DNA of 64,000 nt from Chitinophagaceae bacterium C216 (lineage in GTDB: Bacteria; Bacteroidota; Bacteroidia; Chitinophagales; Chitinophagaceae). The stretch spans positions 620,001 through 684,000 of the forward strand of contig CP144143.1 in assembly GCA_028485475.2 (NCBI GenBank). The letters are read 5' to 3'. The notes below the pieces were generated by a model. It searched no databases. It was given only the letters and a program-made list of their open reading frames with translations, and had not been told where the DNA came from. The stretch's first letter is position 1; the number at the start of each line of letters is the position of its first letter. Shown here one piece after another: positions 1 through 8,106 of this stretch. A program made the translations under genes and the position numbers.

Positions 1-431
1 CCGGGGGCTAGTTTTTTATCTCCGATAGTAACCGGTTGAAATATATCGAGTTCTGTAGCTTCGTTGGCACCCAAACGCCAATTTTCACCGAACTTTATTA
101 TATCTTCAAAAAGATTACGCCCCTGCAAATGAGGACGACTATATATTACCCTCATCACGGGTAGGGAATCTCCGGAACCTGCCATTTTTAATTGCGGAAA
201 TTTATGCGGATAATAACTCATATCCATTGGAGAAAGGTCTACTTCTGCATAAATTCCTGGTTCTTCTTCTGTTTGTTGTAGCGGTTGGGGCCGCTGAGGT
301 GTTAAGTTAGCAATACTATCATTCTTCACCTGTTGTTCCGCATCCATATTTTCAGCGGCAGTCTTACTATTTTCCTTACAACCGGAAACGAGTATCCATA
401 AAAACAAAACAGCAACCGAAAGACTCTTCAT
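1..431 (-). CDS. DUF2911 family lipoprotein (3' end outside window)
   Basis: Read from the ATG at 429-431, the protein starts MKSLSVAVLFLWILVSGCKE, a lipoprotein signal peptide with lipobox V-S-G-C (Cys18). A polar, Gln/Pro-rich linker follows. The mature part reads YSRPHLQGRNLFEDI, then WRLGANEATELDIFQPVTIG and KKLAPG, which is the conserved core of DUF2911. About 143 residues are visible and the C-terminus lies beyond the left edge. The function of the family is unknown; proteins of this type are common predicted envelope lipoproteins in Bacteroidota. It is the last gene of the leftward run at the window edge, 47 bases downstream of the AcpH-like gene. The family call is from memory of the motif, not a search. 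Confidence 0.8.
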   Translation of the reverse strand, partial: MKSLSVAVLFLWILVSGCKENSKTAAENMDAEQQVKNDSIANLTPQRPQPLQQTEEEPGIYAEVDLSPMDMSYYPHKFPQLKMAGSGDSLPVMRVIYSRPHLQGRNLFEDIIKFGENWRLGANEATELDIFQPVTIGDKKLAP

Positions 432-478
432 CTTAAAGATTTTACAAATGTTTCTTGCTAATAAATATTATTAATTCT

Positions 479-1072
479 TTATTGCTGCAATAACGTTTCA
501 AAAGTATAGCGGGCAAAGGGTTTCATGTCCTGCCACAACGCATCAAAACATTCCTTCAAGAAGTCGTAATGCAGCTCGAAAATTTCCACAGCCTGCGAAC
601 TGTCATGCAAATATGCGGCTCTTTTTACTAAGCCACCAAAACTTTGATAAATTCCTTCTCTTGTTCTGTAACTATACAGCCAGTTCTGGCTACGCATATA
701 GAAAAACATGCGCCGGAAAGCTTCGGGCATAACAGCTTCTTGTTTTTCTAAAAGATGATACGTTGTTTGGGAAAACTCGAACAGCGAGTCTTTGGTAAAG
801 GTTGCGGTGTCTAAAGCAAGAAAATGATCGTTTACTACATCAATAAACGCTCCGCTATATAAACGATAGGCTTTTTTAAAAACAGTTTTAGCCTCTTTAG
901 TTGCAGCATGAATATCGGCAAATGCATCGATGGCTCTATGCAATACAATCCCTTTATGAACAGATTGGGGATAATTATATTGTTGTTTGCCCTTTACAAA
1001 ATCGCTGATCATATTCCCCAGTAAAATCTGTTCATGGTTGAAGGATAAATATGCATGTGCCAAATAGTTCAT
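479..1072 (-). CDS. Acyl carrier protein phosphodiesterase family protein (AcpH-like, DUF479)
   Basis: The 197-residue protein resembles E. coli AcpH (about 193 residues), which removes the 4'-phosphopantetheine arm from acyl carrier protein and so recycles apo-ACP in the cytoplasm. The N-terminus MNYLAHAYLS, the stretch GNMISDFVKG (residues 19-28), the LHRAIDAFAD block (44-53) and the IDVVNDHFLA block (77-86) match the family, including the His and Asp residues expected to bind the metal (Asp24, His45, Asp49, Asp82, His83). It begins 3 bases after the stop of the upstream alpha/beta hydrolase, so the two are probably co-transcribed. Bacteroidota members are only distantly related to AcpH, so ACP as the substrate is inferred. 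Confidence 0.75.
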   Translation of the reverse strand: MNYLAHAYLSFNHEQILLGNMISDFVKGKQQYNYPQSVHKGIVLHRAIDAFADIHAATKEAKTVFKKAYRLYSGAFIDVVNDHFLALDTATFTKDSLFEFSQTTYHLLEKQEAVMPEAFRRMFFYMRSQNWLYSYRTREGIYQSFGGLVKRAAYLHDSSQAVEIFELHYDFLKECFDALWQDMKPFARYTFETLLQQ

Positions 1073-1075
1073 ATA

Positions 1076-2011
1076 TTATTTCTTAATGAATGTTACTATA
1101 TCTGCAACCAATTGCTGGGGAATGGGCAAATCGGGGCTACTGTAGGACGCGGCTTGTGCTATTCTGTTTCCTGTTGCTTTTTTTAAAACATGATTCATTT
1201 CTTCGATCATTGATAAAGACGATTGTTTATTGCAAGTATGAAGAGCTTCTCCTTCGCTTTGCTGCACCTGCAAATCAGTTGTTCCTTGAATAATTAGCAC
1301 GGGGATGGTCAATTTACCGATTTCTTCGCAAGGATTATACTTCATCCATGAAATGAGATATGGCTGTACACTAGGTCTAAATAGTATATTCAACTCAGGA
1401 GAAATGTTTGCTACAGTTTGTCCATTTTTCAATTGTGGTAGAATAGAATCGGCAGCGGATGCTAATGCTGGCGCTTGTTGTTTCAACTGCCAACTGAGAA
1501 TTTCATCAATGGGTTTGGAAGGGCCGGCAATGGAAATATATTTATCAGCTTTTACTCGTTGCGCGGCTACCATAGCAATCAGAGAGCCTTCGCTATGACC
1601 GGCTAAAACGATCTGCTTCACCCGGCTGTCCTTTCTTAACAATTGTGACCACTCTTCTAAATCTTTTATATAATCTTCGAAAACTATTTTGGATTCATCT
1701 GTAAAAGATTTAGCGCTTGCAGCAATACCGCGCTTATCAATTAACAATGTGGCTATATCGTATCTTGCCAGCGAATCGGCCAGCATACGATAACTATTGG
1801 CTTTTACACCCATTGGGTTATTTCCGTTTCTGTCGGTAGGTCCGGATCCTGGTTGAATGATGACTACATCGAATGAGTTGGTATTGGCAGGAACAATGAG
1901 ACTTCCATATAAATCGCCAGAGGATGTGTGTAAAGTAAGAGAGTCTTCCTTGTATTGTGCAAATGCTACACTACATAGTATCAGTGAAAAGAATAATAAA
2001 AAGTTTTTCAT
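1076..2011 (-). CDS. Secreted alpha/beta hydrolase
   Basis: The 311-residue protein has a signal peptide (hydrophobic residues 4-17, likely cleavage after AFA) and an alpha/beta-hydrolase fold. The nucleophile elbow G-H-S-E-G (138-142) puts the catalytic Ser at 140. An IIQPGSGPTDRNGN stretch (51-64) forms the oxyanion region, TTDLQV near 245 offers the acid, and MNHVLKKA near 274 offers the His. This layout matches periplasmic serine esterase/aminopeptidase-type hydrolases, but the substrate cannot be told. It lies 37 bases downstream of the SdpI-like gene and 3 bases upstream of the AcpH-like gene, so one leftward operon sdpR-sdpI-hydrolase-acpH is possible. Confidence 0.8.
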   Translation of the reverse strand: MKNFLLFFSLILCSVAFAQYKEDSLTLHTSSGDLYGSLIVPANTNSFDVVIIQPGSGPTDRNGNNPMGVKANSYRMLADSLARYDIATLLIDKRGIAASAKSFTDESKIVFEDYIKDLEEWSQLLRKDSRVKQIVLAGHSEGSLIAMVAAQRVKADKYISIAGPSKPIDEILSWQLKQQAPALASAADSILPQLKNGQTVANISPELNILFRPSVQPYLISWMKYNPCEEIGKLTIPVLIIQGTTDLQVQQSEGEALHTCNKQSSLSMIEEMNHVLKKATGNRIAQAASYSSPDLPIPQQLVADIVTFIKK

Positions 2012-2048
2012 AGTATGGTATTAAAAAGTGAATGTACTGTTTTTAAAA

Positions 2049-2702
2049 CTACTTACCTGTTTTGTATAAATAAATAGAATATGCAATGGGCACAATAATA
2101 ATCAACAGAAACACAATACCCATACCATACAAAGCTGGCTTTAGAGGGAGCACCAATGCCAGCAGTACAATCAATACGCCTCCTGCAAGCCATAGCGGAG
2201 CTGCTAAACGATGGGTTGCTTTCCAGTTATTTTCATCTTCAAGTGTGGTTGCAATTCGGATGCCTATAAAATAATTCGGCTTTATATTATACATATAGTT
2301 GCCCAAAATTGCAAACAATAATCCTACTCCTATAAAGATAAACTTTCCGGTTGAAAGTGTAGTACCATTGGAGGCGCTGTAAATAATTGCCGCTGCAAGT
2401 GCAGATAAAAATACAGCCATGATAACGGATAATTCTTTCATTTTTTTCAAACTATCGGCTGTATATTTCTTCTTAGGATCTATACGGTGGATATTTCTGA
2501 TAAGTAGTGTAGTTAGTATGCTTACCACAACCATTATACCTACTATCGCAGCCAGTTCAGTTTTGCTGCCATATCTATCGGCATTTCCATTTATATCAAA
2601 ATGGAGTGGTACGCGCTCAGGTAGTTCATTCCATATATTCATGAGATATATCAATGGTGCCATAAAAACTACCCATAAAAGCATTTTCAACAGTTGTTTC
2701 AT
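2049..2702 (-). CDS. SdpI-like membrane protein (DUF1648/SdpI family)
   Basis: This is a polytopic membrane protein with about six hydrophobic segments. Near the N-terminus, after the first membrane segment, it carries the DUF1648 signature LPERVPLHFDINGNADRYGSK. The C-terminal part resembles the SdpI domain, with NYFIGIRIATTLEDENNWKATHRLA. In Bacillus subtilis SdpI is both the immunity protein against the SdpC toxin and a signalling protein that sequesters the repressor SdpR. Here an SdpR-like ArsR repressor lies immediately upstream, as in sdpRI. I start it at the ATG at 2700-2702 (MKQLLKMLLW), 11 bases after the repressor stop. An upstream ATG at 2747 would add 15 polar residues and overlap the repressor. 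No sdpABC-like toxin genes are visible, so the immunity role is inferred. Confidence 0.82.
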   Translation of the reverse strand: MKQLLKMLLWVVFMAPLIYLMNIWNELPERVPLHFDINGNADRYGSKTELAAIVGIMVVVSILTTLLIRNIHRIDPKKKYTADSLKKMKELSVIMAVFLSALAAAIIYSASNGTTLSTGKFIFIGVGLLFAILGNYMYNIKPNYFIGIRIATTLEDENNWKATHRLAAPLWLAGGVLIVLLALVLPLKPALYGMGIVFLLIIIVPIAYSIYLYKTGK

Positions 2703-2713
2703 ATTGGTATGTT

Positions 2714-2983
2714 TTATTTCCGATTGTCTTTTAGTTGTATCAACCATTTTAGCATTTCGTCTATGACGGTCGTATTCAGAGAATACTCTACAAATTGCCC
2801 CTTCTTGACAGATACCACCAAATCGGCCTGCTTCAGTAATTCCAGGTGATGGGAAATGCTGGGTTTTGAAATACTGAAATGGTCGGCAATCTCTCCCGCA
2901 GTCATATCTCTTTTTCGCAGTAGTTCTAATATTTCCCTGCGAGTGGCGTCGTTCAGCGCTTTGAAAACAGTATTAATCGTCAC
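2714..2983 (-). CDS. ArsR-family repressor, SdpR-like
   Basis: This is a small winged-helix repressor. FKALNDATRREILELLRKRD and the recognition region AGEIADHFSISKPSISHHLE are strongly ArsR/SdpR-like, and the C-terminus GQFVEYSLNTTV is the SdpR-type wing and end. There is no obvious metal-binding cysteine pair. It sits directly upstream of an SdpI-like gene, the sdpRI arrangement. No ATG is available. A TTG at 3005-3007 would give 97 residues, but that codon lies inside a perfect inverted repeat (2996-3019) that looks like the operator. I therefore prefer the GTG at 2981-2983, which gives VTINTVFKAL and matches the usual SdpR N-terminus. The family call is firm; the start is uncertain. Confidence 0.8.
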   Translation of the reverse strand: MTINTVFKALNDATRREILELLRKRDMTAGEIADHFSISKPSISHHLELLKQADLVVSVKKGQFVEYSLNTTVIDEMLKWLIQLKDNRK

Positions 2984-2995
2984 TTCAACATTTAT

Positions 2996-3019
2996 ATATT
3001 TAGACAAATATCTAAATAT
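2996..3019. promoter_or_regulatory. Palindromic operator in front of sdpR-like gene
   Basis: Perfect 9-base inverted repeat ATATTTAGA - 6 bases - TCTAAATAT, ending 13 bases before the preferred GTG start of the repressor gene. Its size and symmetry suit an ArsR-type dimer, so autorepression is likely. The alternative TTG start lies inside it. Confidence 0.65.
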
Positions 3020-3072
3020 TTTTTCACAAAACCAATCCTTTTTTGAGGTTTTATGTTTTGTGGTATAAACAG

Positions 3073-3080
3073 TACTTTTG
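3073..3080 (+). promoter_or_regulatory. -7 promoter box of the deoxyhypusine-synthase-like gene
   Basis: TACTTTTG matches the Bacteroidota -7 consensus TAnnTTTG and lies 57 bases before the ATG at 3138, which implies a leader of roughly 50 nt. Confidence 0.5.
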
Positions 3081-3137
3081 TCATCCGCATTGTCTCACAG
3101 TTTTGTGATCTGAAGGCGAATAAAAAAAGTTTATATC

Positions 3138-4112
3138 ATGAGTAAAGGACCTGTCTCTAATTTTATTCAGCATCATTACAGACATTTTAATGCTGCCGCA
3201 TTGATGGATGCCGCCAAAGCTTATGAAGCACATTTGCTGGAGGGCGGAAAAATGATGGTGACACTTGCCGGAGCCATGAGTACAGCCGAATTAGGGTTAT
3301 CGCTGGCAGAAATGATTCGGCAGGATAAGATACATATCATTTCCTGTACTGGTGCCAACTTGGAAGAAGACGTAATGAATCTGGTGGCACACAAGCACTA
3401 TAAAAGAGTACCTAATTACAGAGATCTGACGCCGCAAGATGAATGGGACTTATTGGAAAATCATTATAATCGGGTTACCGATACTTGTATCCCTGAAGAA
3501 GAAGCATTCCGTCGTTTGCAGAGCCATCTGGTAAAACAATGGAAAGAAGCAGAAGCCAAGGGCGAACGGTATTTTCCACATGAGTATTTGTATAAGATTA
3601 TCCTTAGTGGAGAGCTGGAGCAGTATTATGAAATTGATCCTAAAGACAGCTGGATCGTAGCTGCTGCAGAAAAAAACCTTCCTATTGTTTGTCCGGGATG
3701 GGAAGACAGTACAACAGGAAACATTTTTGCCAGCTATGTTATCAAAGGCGAACTCCAGGCCAGCACTGTTAAAACCGGTATCGAATATATGGTTTACTTG
3801 ACAGAATGGTACCGCGCTAACAGCGGTGGCAAGGGTGTAGGCTTCTTCCAAATTGGAGGGGGCATTGCTGGAGACTTCCCCATATGTGTAGTACCCATGA
3901 TGTATCAAGATCTGGGTTGGGAAGATGTTCCTTTCTGGAGTTATTTCTGTCAGATCAGCGACAGTACTACATCCTATGGCTCATACAGTGGTGCTGTTCC
4001 TAATGAAAAAATTACCTGGGGTAAACTGGATATTCACACTCCCAAGTTTATTGTAGAAAGCGATGCAACAATTGTTGCTCCGTTGATTTTCGCTTGGGTT
4101 TTGGGTTGGTAA
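3138..4112 (+). CDS. Deoxyhypusine synthase-like protein without the catalytic lysine
   Basis: The 324-residue protein has the deoxyhypusine synthase fold signatures: VTLAGAMSTAELGLSLAEMI (41-60), IISCTGANLEED (67-78), the NAD region QIGGGIAGDFP (238-248) and WGKL near 294. Bacteria have no eIF5A, and bacterial members of this family are thought to act on polyamines (some are homospermidine synthases). In eukaryotic enzymes the reactive Lys follows the GGG motif by three residues (GGGxxKHH). Here that position is Gly245 (GGGIAGDF), so the usual enzyme-imine chemistry cannot occur in the same way. It is a single gene, followed by a strong terminator and preceded by a -7 box. An arginase-like gene of related polyamine/guanidino metabolism lies 1.8 kb away. 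Family sure, activity unknown. Confidence 0.85.
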   Translation: MSKGPVSNFIQHHYRHFNAAALMDAAKAYEAHLLEGGKMMVTLAGAMSTAELGLSLAEMIRQDKIHIISCTGANLEEDVMNLVAHKHYKRVPNYRDLTPQDEWDLLENHYNRVTDTCIPEEEAFRRLQSHLVKQWKEAEAKGERYFPHEYLYKIILSGELEQYYEIDPKDSWIVAAAEKNLPIVCPGWEDSTTGNIFASYVIKGELQASTVKTGIEYMVYLTEWYRANSGGKGVGFFQIGGGIAGDFPICVVPMMYQDLGWEDVPFWSYFCQISDSTTSYGSYSGAVPNEKITWGKLDIHTPKFIVESDATIVAPLIFAWVLGW

Positions 4113-4132
4113 AATTTGTGTTAGTATACTTT

Positions 4133-4170
4133 TTAAAACGGTTCCCAAATGTTTGGGAACCGTTTTTTTA
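4133..4170 (+). terminator. Intrinsic terminator after the deoxyhypusine-synthase-like gene
   Basis: Perfect 13-base stem (4137-4149 with 4152-4164) followed directly by a run of T to 4169. Confidence 0.9.
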
Positions 4171-4273
4171 TTACATCTTTTGGTAAAAACTTTTTTATTG
4201 TAAGTAATATTTATTCACAGCGTTTAACTGTATCGTTATTGTTGAAATCTCTTCACTTTTTATATACGCACAT

Positions 4274-4302
4274 AAAAGCCCGGGTGTAACCGGGCTTTTA
4301 AT
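4274..4302 (-). terminator. Intrinsic terminator after the M28 peptidase gene
   Basis: Ten-base stem AAAAGCCCGG / CCGGGCTTTT with a 6-base loop. It lies 24 bases past the leftward stop at 4326 and is symmetric enough to work in both directions. Confidence 0.8.
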
Positions 4303-4325
4303 AATATGCTTTTTAAAAGGATTCG

Positions 4326-5858
4326 CTATTGATCTAACTTCAGATCGCGTTTCAGCAATTCATCCCTATTGGCCATATCCCAGGCTGTATAAAACACCAG
4401 CTGTGCTCTTTTAGCTAATAGTGGGAAGTTGATTTTATCCACGGTATCGGTAGGCTTGTGGTAATCAGCCTGCAACATGCCATCGTAGAAGAATAAAATA
4501 GGAACGCCTTTTCTGGCAAAATTGTAATGATCGCTTCTATAATAAATCCTATGTGGATCATTGGGATCGTCGAATTTATAATCCAGTACCAATTTGGTGT
4601 ATTTATTATTCATCCCTTCCAAAATTGGCTGCAAATCGGTACTTAATTTATTATGACCAATTACGTATACATAGTTTAGTGTATCAGCGCTTAATCTTTC
4701 GGTATCGATACGTCCAATCATATCGATGTTCAGATTAGCGGTTGTTTTCTCAAGTGGATAAATGGGATTATCGGAATAATACTCTGAACCCCACAAACCT
4801 TTCTCCTCACCACACACCAGCATAAATGCTATACTACGACGAGGTCCTTTTCCGGCTTTTTTGGCTTTAGCAAAAGCTTCGGCCATTTTCATTACAGCAA
4901 CAGTACCGGAACCATCATCATCTGCACCATAATAAATATTACCTTTTTCATCTGTTCCTACATGATCATAATGTGCGGTCACAAAGAGATATTCGTCTTT
5001 TTTGTCCGTACCTTCTACGATACCAATAACATTGCTTACGGTAGCTGTTACTTTTCCAGATTTGTATTCAATATTTACCTGGGCTTCTTCAATCATGGGA
5101 TCTATTACCTGATTGCCAACAAGAGATTTTATTTGATTGATTGTGTAGCCCTTACGAGTCAATACGTTATCATTAATATAGAAGGCAGGGATGGCGCTAT
5201 TTTCTTCTGATACGGCCTGCTCATTTTTGGGACGGTACATGTCCAGTATTTGTCGCGATGGCAGCATCTCGGATATAATTAGCACCGCAGCGGCCCCCTT
5301 CTTTTTGGCATTGGCAATCTTGTTAGAAATAAATACAGGAGATTGTCTGCGGGGTTTATTAGATCGAAACCCTTCGGGCTGACCGTTGAGAAATACAACT
5401 AATTTGCCTTTTACGTCCACATCTTTATAGTCATCGCGATTTTCATCTACAATTCCATATCCTACAAATACATATTCTGAGAAGCGTAGAGAAGCCTGTT
5501 GTGGCATACTAATCCAAGGAGCAAAGTCTACATAAGGCCTAAATGACGCCTCTCCCATTTCCAGCTTTAAATGTGTAGCACTGTCTTTTTCCAGAATAAA
5601 GGGTTGTCTGAAGCTACCCTTGTTGCCGGGTTTTAACCCGAAAGCCTTAAACTGTTGCTCAATGTATTGAGCTGCTTTTTCCAGTCCTGGAGAGGGCGTA
5701 TCGCGTCCGCCCATTTCTTCACTGGCGATGATGGTAAGATGCTTTTGCAGATCTTTTTCGGTAATCGTTTTAGCAAAGGGAACTGGATCGGCTGTTTTTT
5801 GAGCCTGTACACTTAGGCCTACAAAACCTAATGTTATCAATAAGAATTGCTTAACCAT
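4326..5858 (-). CDS. Secreted M28-family zinc metallopeptidase with inserted PA domain
   Basis: The 510-residue protein has a signal peptide (residues 1-19, cleaved near VQA-Q). The M28 core carries the zinc ligands in order: H-Y-D (His296, Asp298), ADDDGSG (bridging Asp near 314), EE (351-352, catalytic Glu and ligand), an Asp in NIDMIGR and the final His in YRSDHYNF. A protease-associated domain lies between residues 110 and 230. Such enzymes are aminopeptidases or glutamate carboxypeptidase-like exopeptidases working in the periplasm or outside the cell on peptides. It is monocistronic between two other leftward or opposing units, with its own terminator. The exact specificity is unknown. 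Confidence 0.88.
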   Translation of the reverse strand: MVKQFLLITLGFVGLSVQAQKTADPVPFAKTITEKDLQKHLTIIASEEMGGRDTPSPGLEKAAQYIEQQFKAFGLKPGNKGSFRQPFILEKDSATHLKLEMGEASFRPYVDFAPWISMPQQASLRFSEYVFVGYGIVDENRDDYKDVDVKGKLVVFLNGQPEGFRSNKPRRQSPVFISNKIANAKKKGAAAVLIISEMLPSRQILDMYRPKNEQAVSEENSAIPAFYINDNVLTRKGYTINQIKSLVGNQVIDPMIEEAQVNIEYKSGKVTATVSNVIGIVEGTDKKDEYLFVTAHYDHVGTDEKGNIYYGADDDGSGTVAVMKMAEAFAKAKKAGKGPRRSIAFMLVCGEEKGLWGSEYYSDNPIYPLEKTTANLNIDMIGRIDTERLSADTLNYVYVIGHNKLSTDLQPILEGMNNKYTKLVLDYKFDDPNDPHRIYYRSDHYNFARKGVPILFFYDGMLQADYHKPTDTVDKINFPLLAKRAQLVFYTAWDMANRDELLKRDLKLDQ

Positions 5859-5932
5859 ATATTTAAAATTATAATGTAAATGTAGAAAAAACGCCCAACC
5901 AATTGTTACCGTTCATCAATAATTATAGCCCA

Positions 5933-7054
5933 TTACCGCTGTTGCGCTCTAAACCAACGTTCAGGAATTTCATCTCTACTCGCCATTAAATAATCCTTAT
6001 AACTGCAGGGTATATAGTTTTTGTTAGGAAGCTGCATCCACCATCTTCCTGTTTTCTTGCTTTGCAGAAAAGAGGTTTCAATTTCAGAAAATGCAATTTG
6101 AAACTCGTTGAAATTATCCAAGTCGCTGATATCGGCCTCTTTGCTTCGACGATGTCGCCCATCTATAATATACCATAACATGTGGGCAATTTGCATTGCG
6201 GTAAGTTCCTCCCTGTCCTGTTGCGGATTGTATCCATAAATACCGATAGACTGCATATTACTACTCATTCCGGCATACTGCATTAGCTTGCAGGCTTCTT
6301 CACCGTTAAAGCCATTGGGTGTAAGCAGGTTGGCTGGCGCATAAGCATTAGCAATCGCATTGATATCAAATGAAAAAATATTGCTGCTACGAATCGCCGG
6401 TTCTACTTCATCCATATCTTCCTTCACATGTCCTACCCGATAAAAATCAAATTTCAGTTTGTCCAGCGTTTGCAACATACCGGGATGAACCAGATAGCTT
6501 TGAAAACCGATATGGTTATAATGTTTCACATAGTTAGGCTCTGAGGTAAACATCTCCATCAAAAAATTATCATTTTTGAATGGAGACTCCATATCCAGAT
6601 CAATTAAGGCATCAACACCTGTTACTTCTACCAGCTGTTCGGCGCTCTTACAGGCATTGTATTGCGAAAGGGTTAGATCGTGCGAGCCGCCCAATATAAT
6701 CACTGTTTTACCCAGAGCAGTGAGATCGCTAATGACCATTTGTAGGGCCACAAGCGTATCGTTGTAAGAAGCTCCTTGTTGAATATTACCAATATCGACT
6801 AGTTTTATTTTTTCATGCCAATAAAACAACTGATAAAATTTTTTTCGGATCATATCTGGAGCCTGTGAAACCGAACCAATGATACCGCCTCCGCGTTGTT
6901 CTCCACAACCCACAATTATAAGTTCGGCTTGTTCCACATCGGGAAACGTTTCGGTATATATATTAATGGTATCTCCCAGCTGTCCGGGCTTGTAACGCTC
7001 ATCGCCGGTAATTTCCAGTATGTTTACCGGTACTAAAAAATCCTGAATTGACAT
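5933..7054 (-). CDS. Arginase/agmatinase-family protein with altered metal site
   Basis: The 373-residue protein has the ureohydrolase fold landmarks: IIVGCGEQRGGGIIG (46-60), LGGSHDLTLSQY (121-132), VDALIDLDME (147-156) and FSFDINAIANAYAP (227-240). The binuclear manganese site of true members needs GG.HD, DAHxDxR and SFDxDxxDP. Here His125, Asp148, Asp152 and Asp230 are kept, but the His of DAHxD is Leu150 and the second Asp of DxD is Asn232. Ordinary arginase or formiminoglutamase activity is therefore doubtful. Such divergent members are widespread in Bacteroidota, so this looks like a conserved subfamily, not decay. No histidine-degradation genes are adjacent. Family sure, function open. 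Confidence 0.82.
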   Translation of the reverse strand: MSIQDFLVPVNILEITGDERYKPGQLGDTINIYTETFPDVEQAELIIVGCGEQRGGGIIGSVSQAPDMIRKKFYQLFYWHEKIKLVDIGNIQQGASYNDTLVALQMVISDLTALGKTVIILGGSHDLTLSQYNACKSAEQLVEVTGVDALIDLDMESPFKNDNFLMEMFTSEPNYVKHYNHIGFQSYLVHPGMLQTLDKLKFDFYRVGHVKEDMDEVEPAIRSSNIFSFDINAIANAYAPANLLTPNGFNGEEACKLMQYAGMSSNMQSIGIYGYNPQQDREELTAMQIAHMLWYIIDGRHRRSKEADISDLDNFNEFQIAFSEIETSFLQSKKTGRWWMQLPNKNYIPCSYKDYLMASRDEIPERWFRAQQR

Positions 7055-7304
7055 GTGTGCAAGATAGCTTTAATTTAAAATAAATAACGGATATTCTGTT
7101 GCACAACACATTACACTACCTTGCAGAAACAGAAGACACCGTTATATAAATCATTTTGCATTAGTGATGTAATGACTCTTTTATAAAATTAAACAATCTT
7201 CCAAACCCTTCTCAATGCAGTGATATAATTTCAATATCTGCCGCTAATTACCGCCTACATACAAATAATTACTTATTTTGCAGCGCACAAAAATTCATCA
7301 CTAC

Positions 7305-8060
7305 ATGAAACTTCTTGAAAACAAAGTAGCCATCGTAACCGGTGCAGCCCGCGGAATTGGCGAAGCCATTGCCGTAAAATTTGCAGAACAGGGCGCAAAT
7401 GTGGCCTTTACTTATGTAAGCGATAGCAGTGCAGAGCGTGCAGCGGCCCTTGAAGAAAAACTGAAAGCACTTAACGTAAAAGCCAAAGCCTATAAAAGCA
7501 ATGCGGGCAATTTTGAGCAGTGTGAAAGTTTGGTTGCTGATGTTTTAAGTGAATTCGGACAAATAGATATTTGCGTTAATAATGCCGGTATCTCTCGCGA
7601 TAATCTCTTGCTTCGGATGAGCCCGGAACAATGGGAAGAAGTATTAAATACCAACCTGAACAGCGTTTTCTACATGACCAAGCAGGTTCTAAAACCCATG
7701 ATGAAAGCCAGAAGCGGCAGCATCATTAACATGAGCTCTGTAATTGGGGTAATGGGAAATGCCGGTCAAGCTAGCTATGCGGCAAGTAAAGCAGGTATTA
7801 TTGGTTTTACCAAAAGCGTGGCGAAAGAATTGGGAAGCCGGAATATTCGTTGTAATGCCATCGCTCCCGGATTTATAGAAACCGATATGACCAGCTATCT
7901 GAATGAAAATTCCGGGGCAGAAAAATATTTAGCAGACATTCCTCTTAACAGATTTGGAAAACCTGAGGACATTGCCAATCTGGCGCTGTTCTTAGCTTCG
8001 GACTTGAGTAGTTATATCACGGGTCAGACGATTAGCGCCTGTGGCGGATTAAATATTTAG
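7305..8060 (+). CDS. fabG: 3-oxoacyl-[acyl-carrier-protein] reductase FabG
   Basis: A short-chain dehydrogenase of 251 residues from the ATG at 7305 (MKLLENKVAI); a TTG at 7278 would add 9 residues and lies in promoter-like sequence. It shows the TGxxxGIG cofactor loop (TGAARGIG), NNAG (CVNNAGISRD), the catalytic Ser in SSVIGVMGNAGQ, YAASK with the Tyr/Lys pair, and the PGFIETDMT and C-terminal SSYITGQTISACGGLNI blocks typical of FabG. It reduces 3-oxoacyl-ACP with NADPH in fatty-acid elongation in the cytoplasm. It stands alone, with a weak hairpin at its stop, so another SDR role cannot be fully excluded, but the C-terminus argues for FabG. Confidence 0.88.
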   Translation: MKLLENKVAIVTGAARGIGEAIAVKFAEQGANVAFTYVSDSSAERAAALEEKLKALNVKAKAYKSNAGNFEQCESLVADVLSEFGQIDICVNNAGISRDNLLLRMSPEQWEEVLNTNLNSVFYMTKQVLKPMMKARSGSIINMSSVIGVMGNAGQASYAASKAGIIGFTKSVAKELGSRNIRCNAIAPGFIETDMTSYLNENSGAEKYLADIPLNRFGKPEDIANLALFLASDLSSYITGQTISACGGLNI

Positions 8061-8084
8061 GGCAGTCTTTCTGGCTGCCCTTTT
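8060..8084 (+). terminator. Short hairpin at the fabG stop
   Basis: GGGCAG / CTGCCC stem with a 9-base loop and only four T, directly after the stop codon. A weak intrinsic terminator or attenuator. Confidence 0.5.
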
Positions 8085-8106
8085 GCCAGAAACTCGAATC
8101 AAATTA

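Noticed and set aside
3450-3908. A 152-codon frame antisense to the deoxyhypusine-synthase-like gene
   Set aside because: The sense strand encodes a clear full-length family member; the antisense product has no recognisable features.
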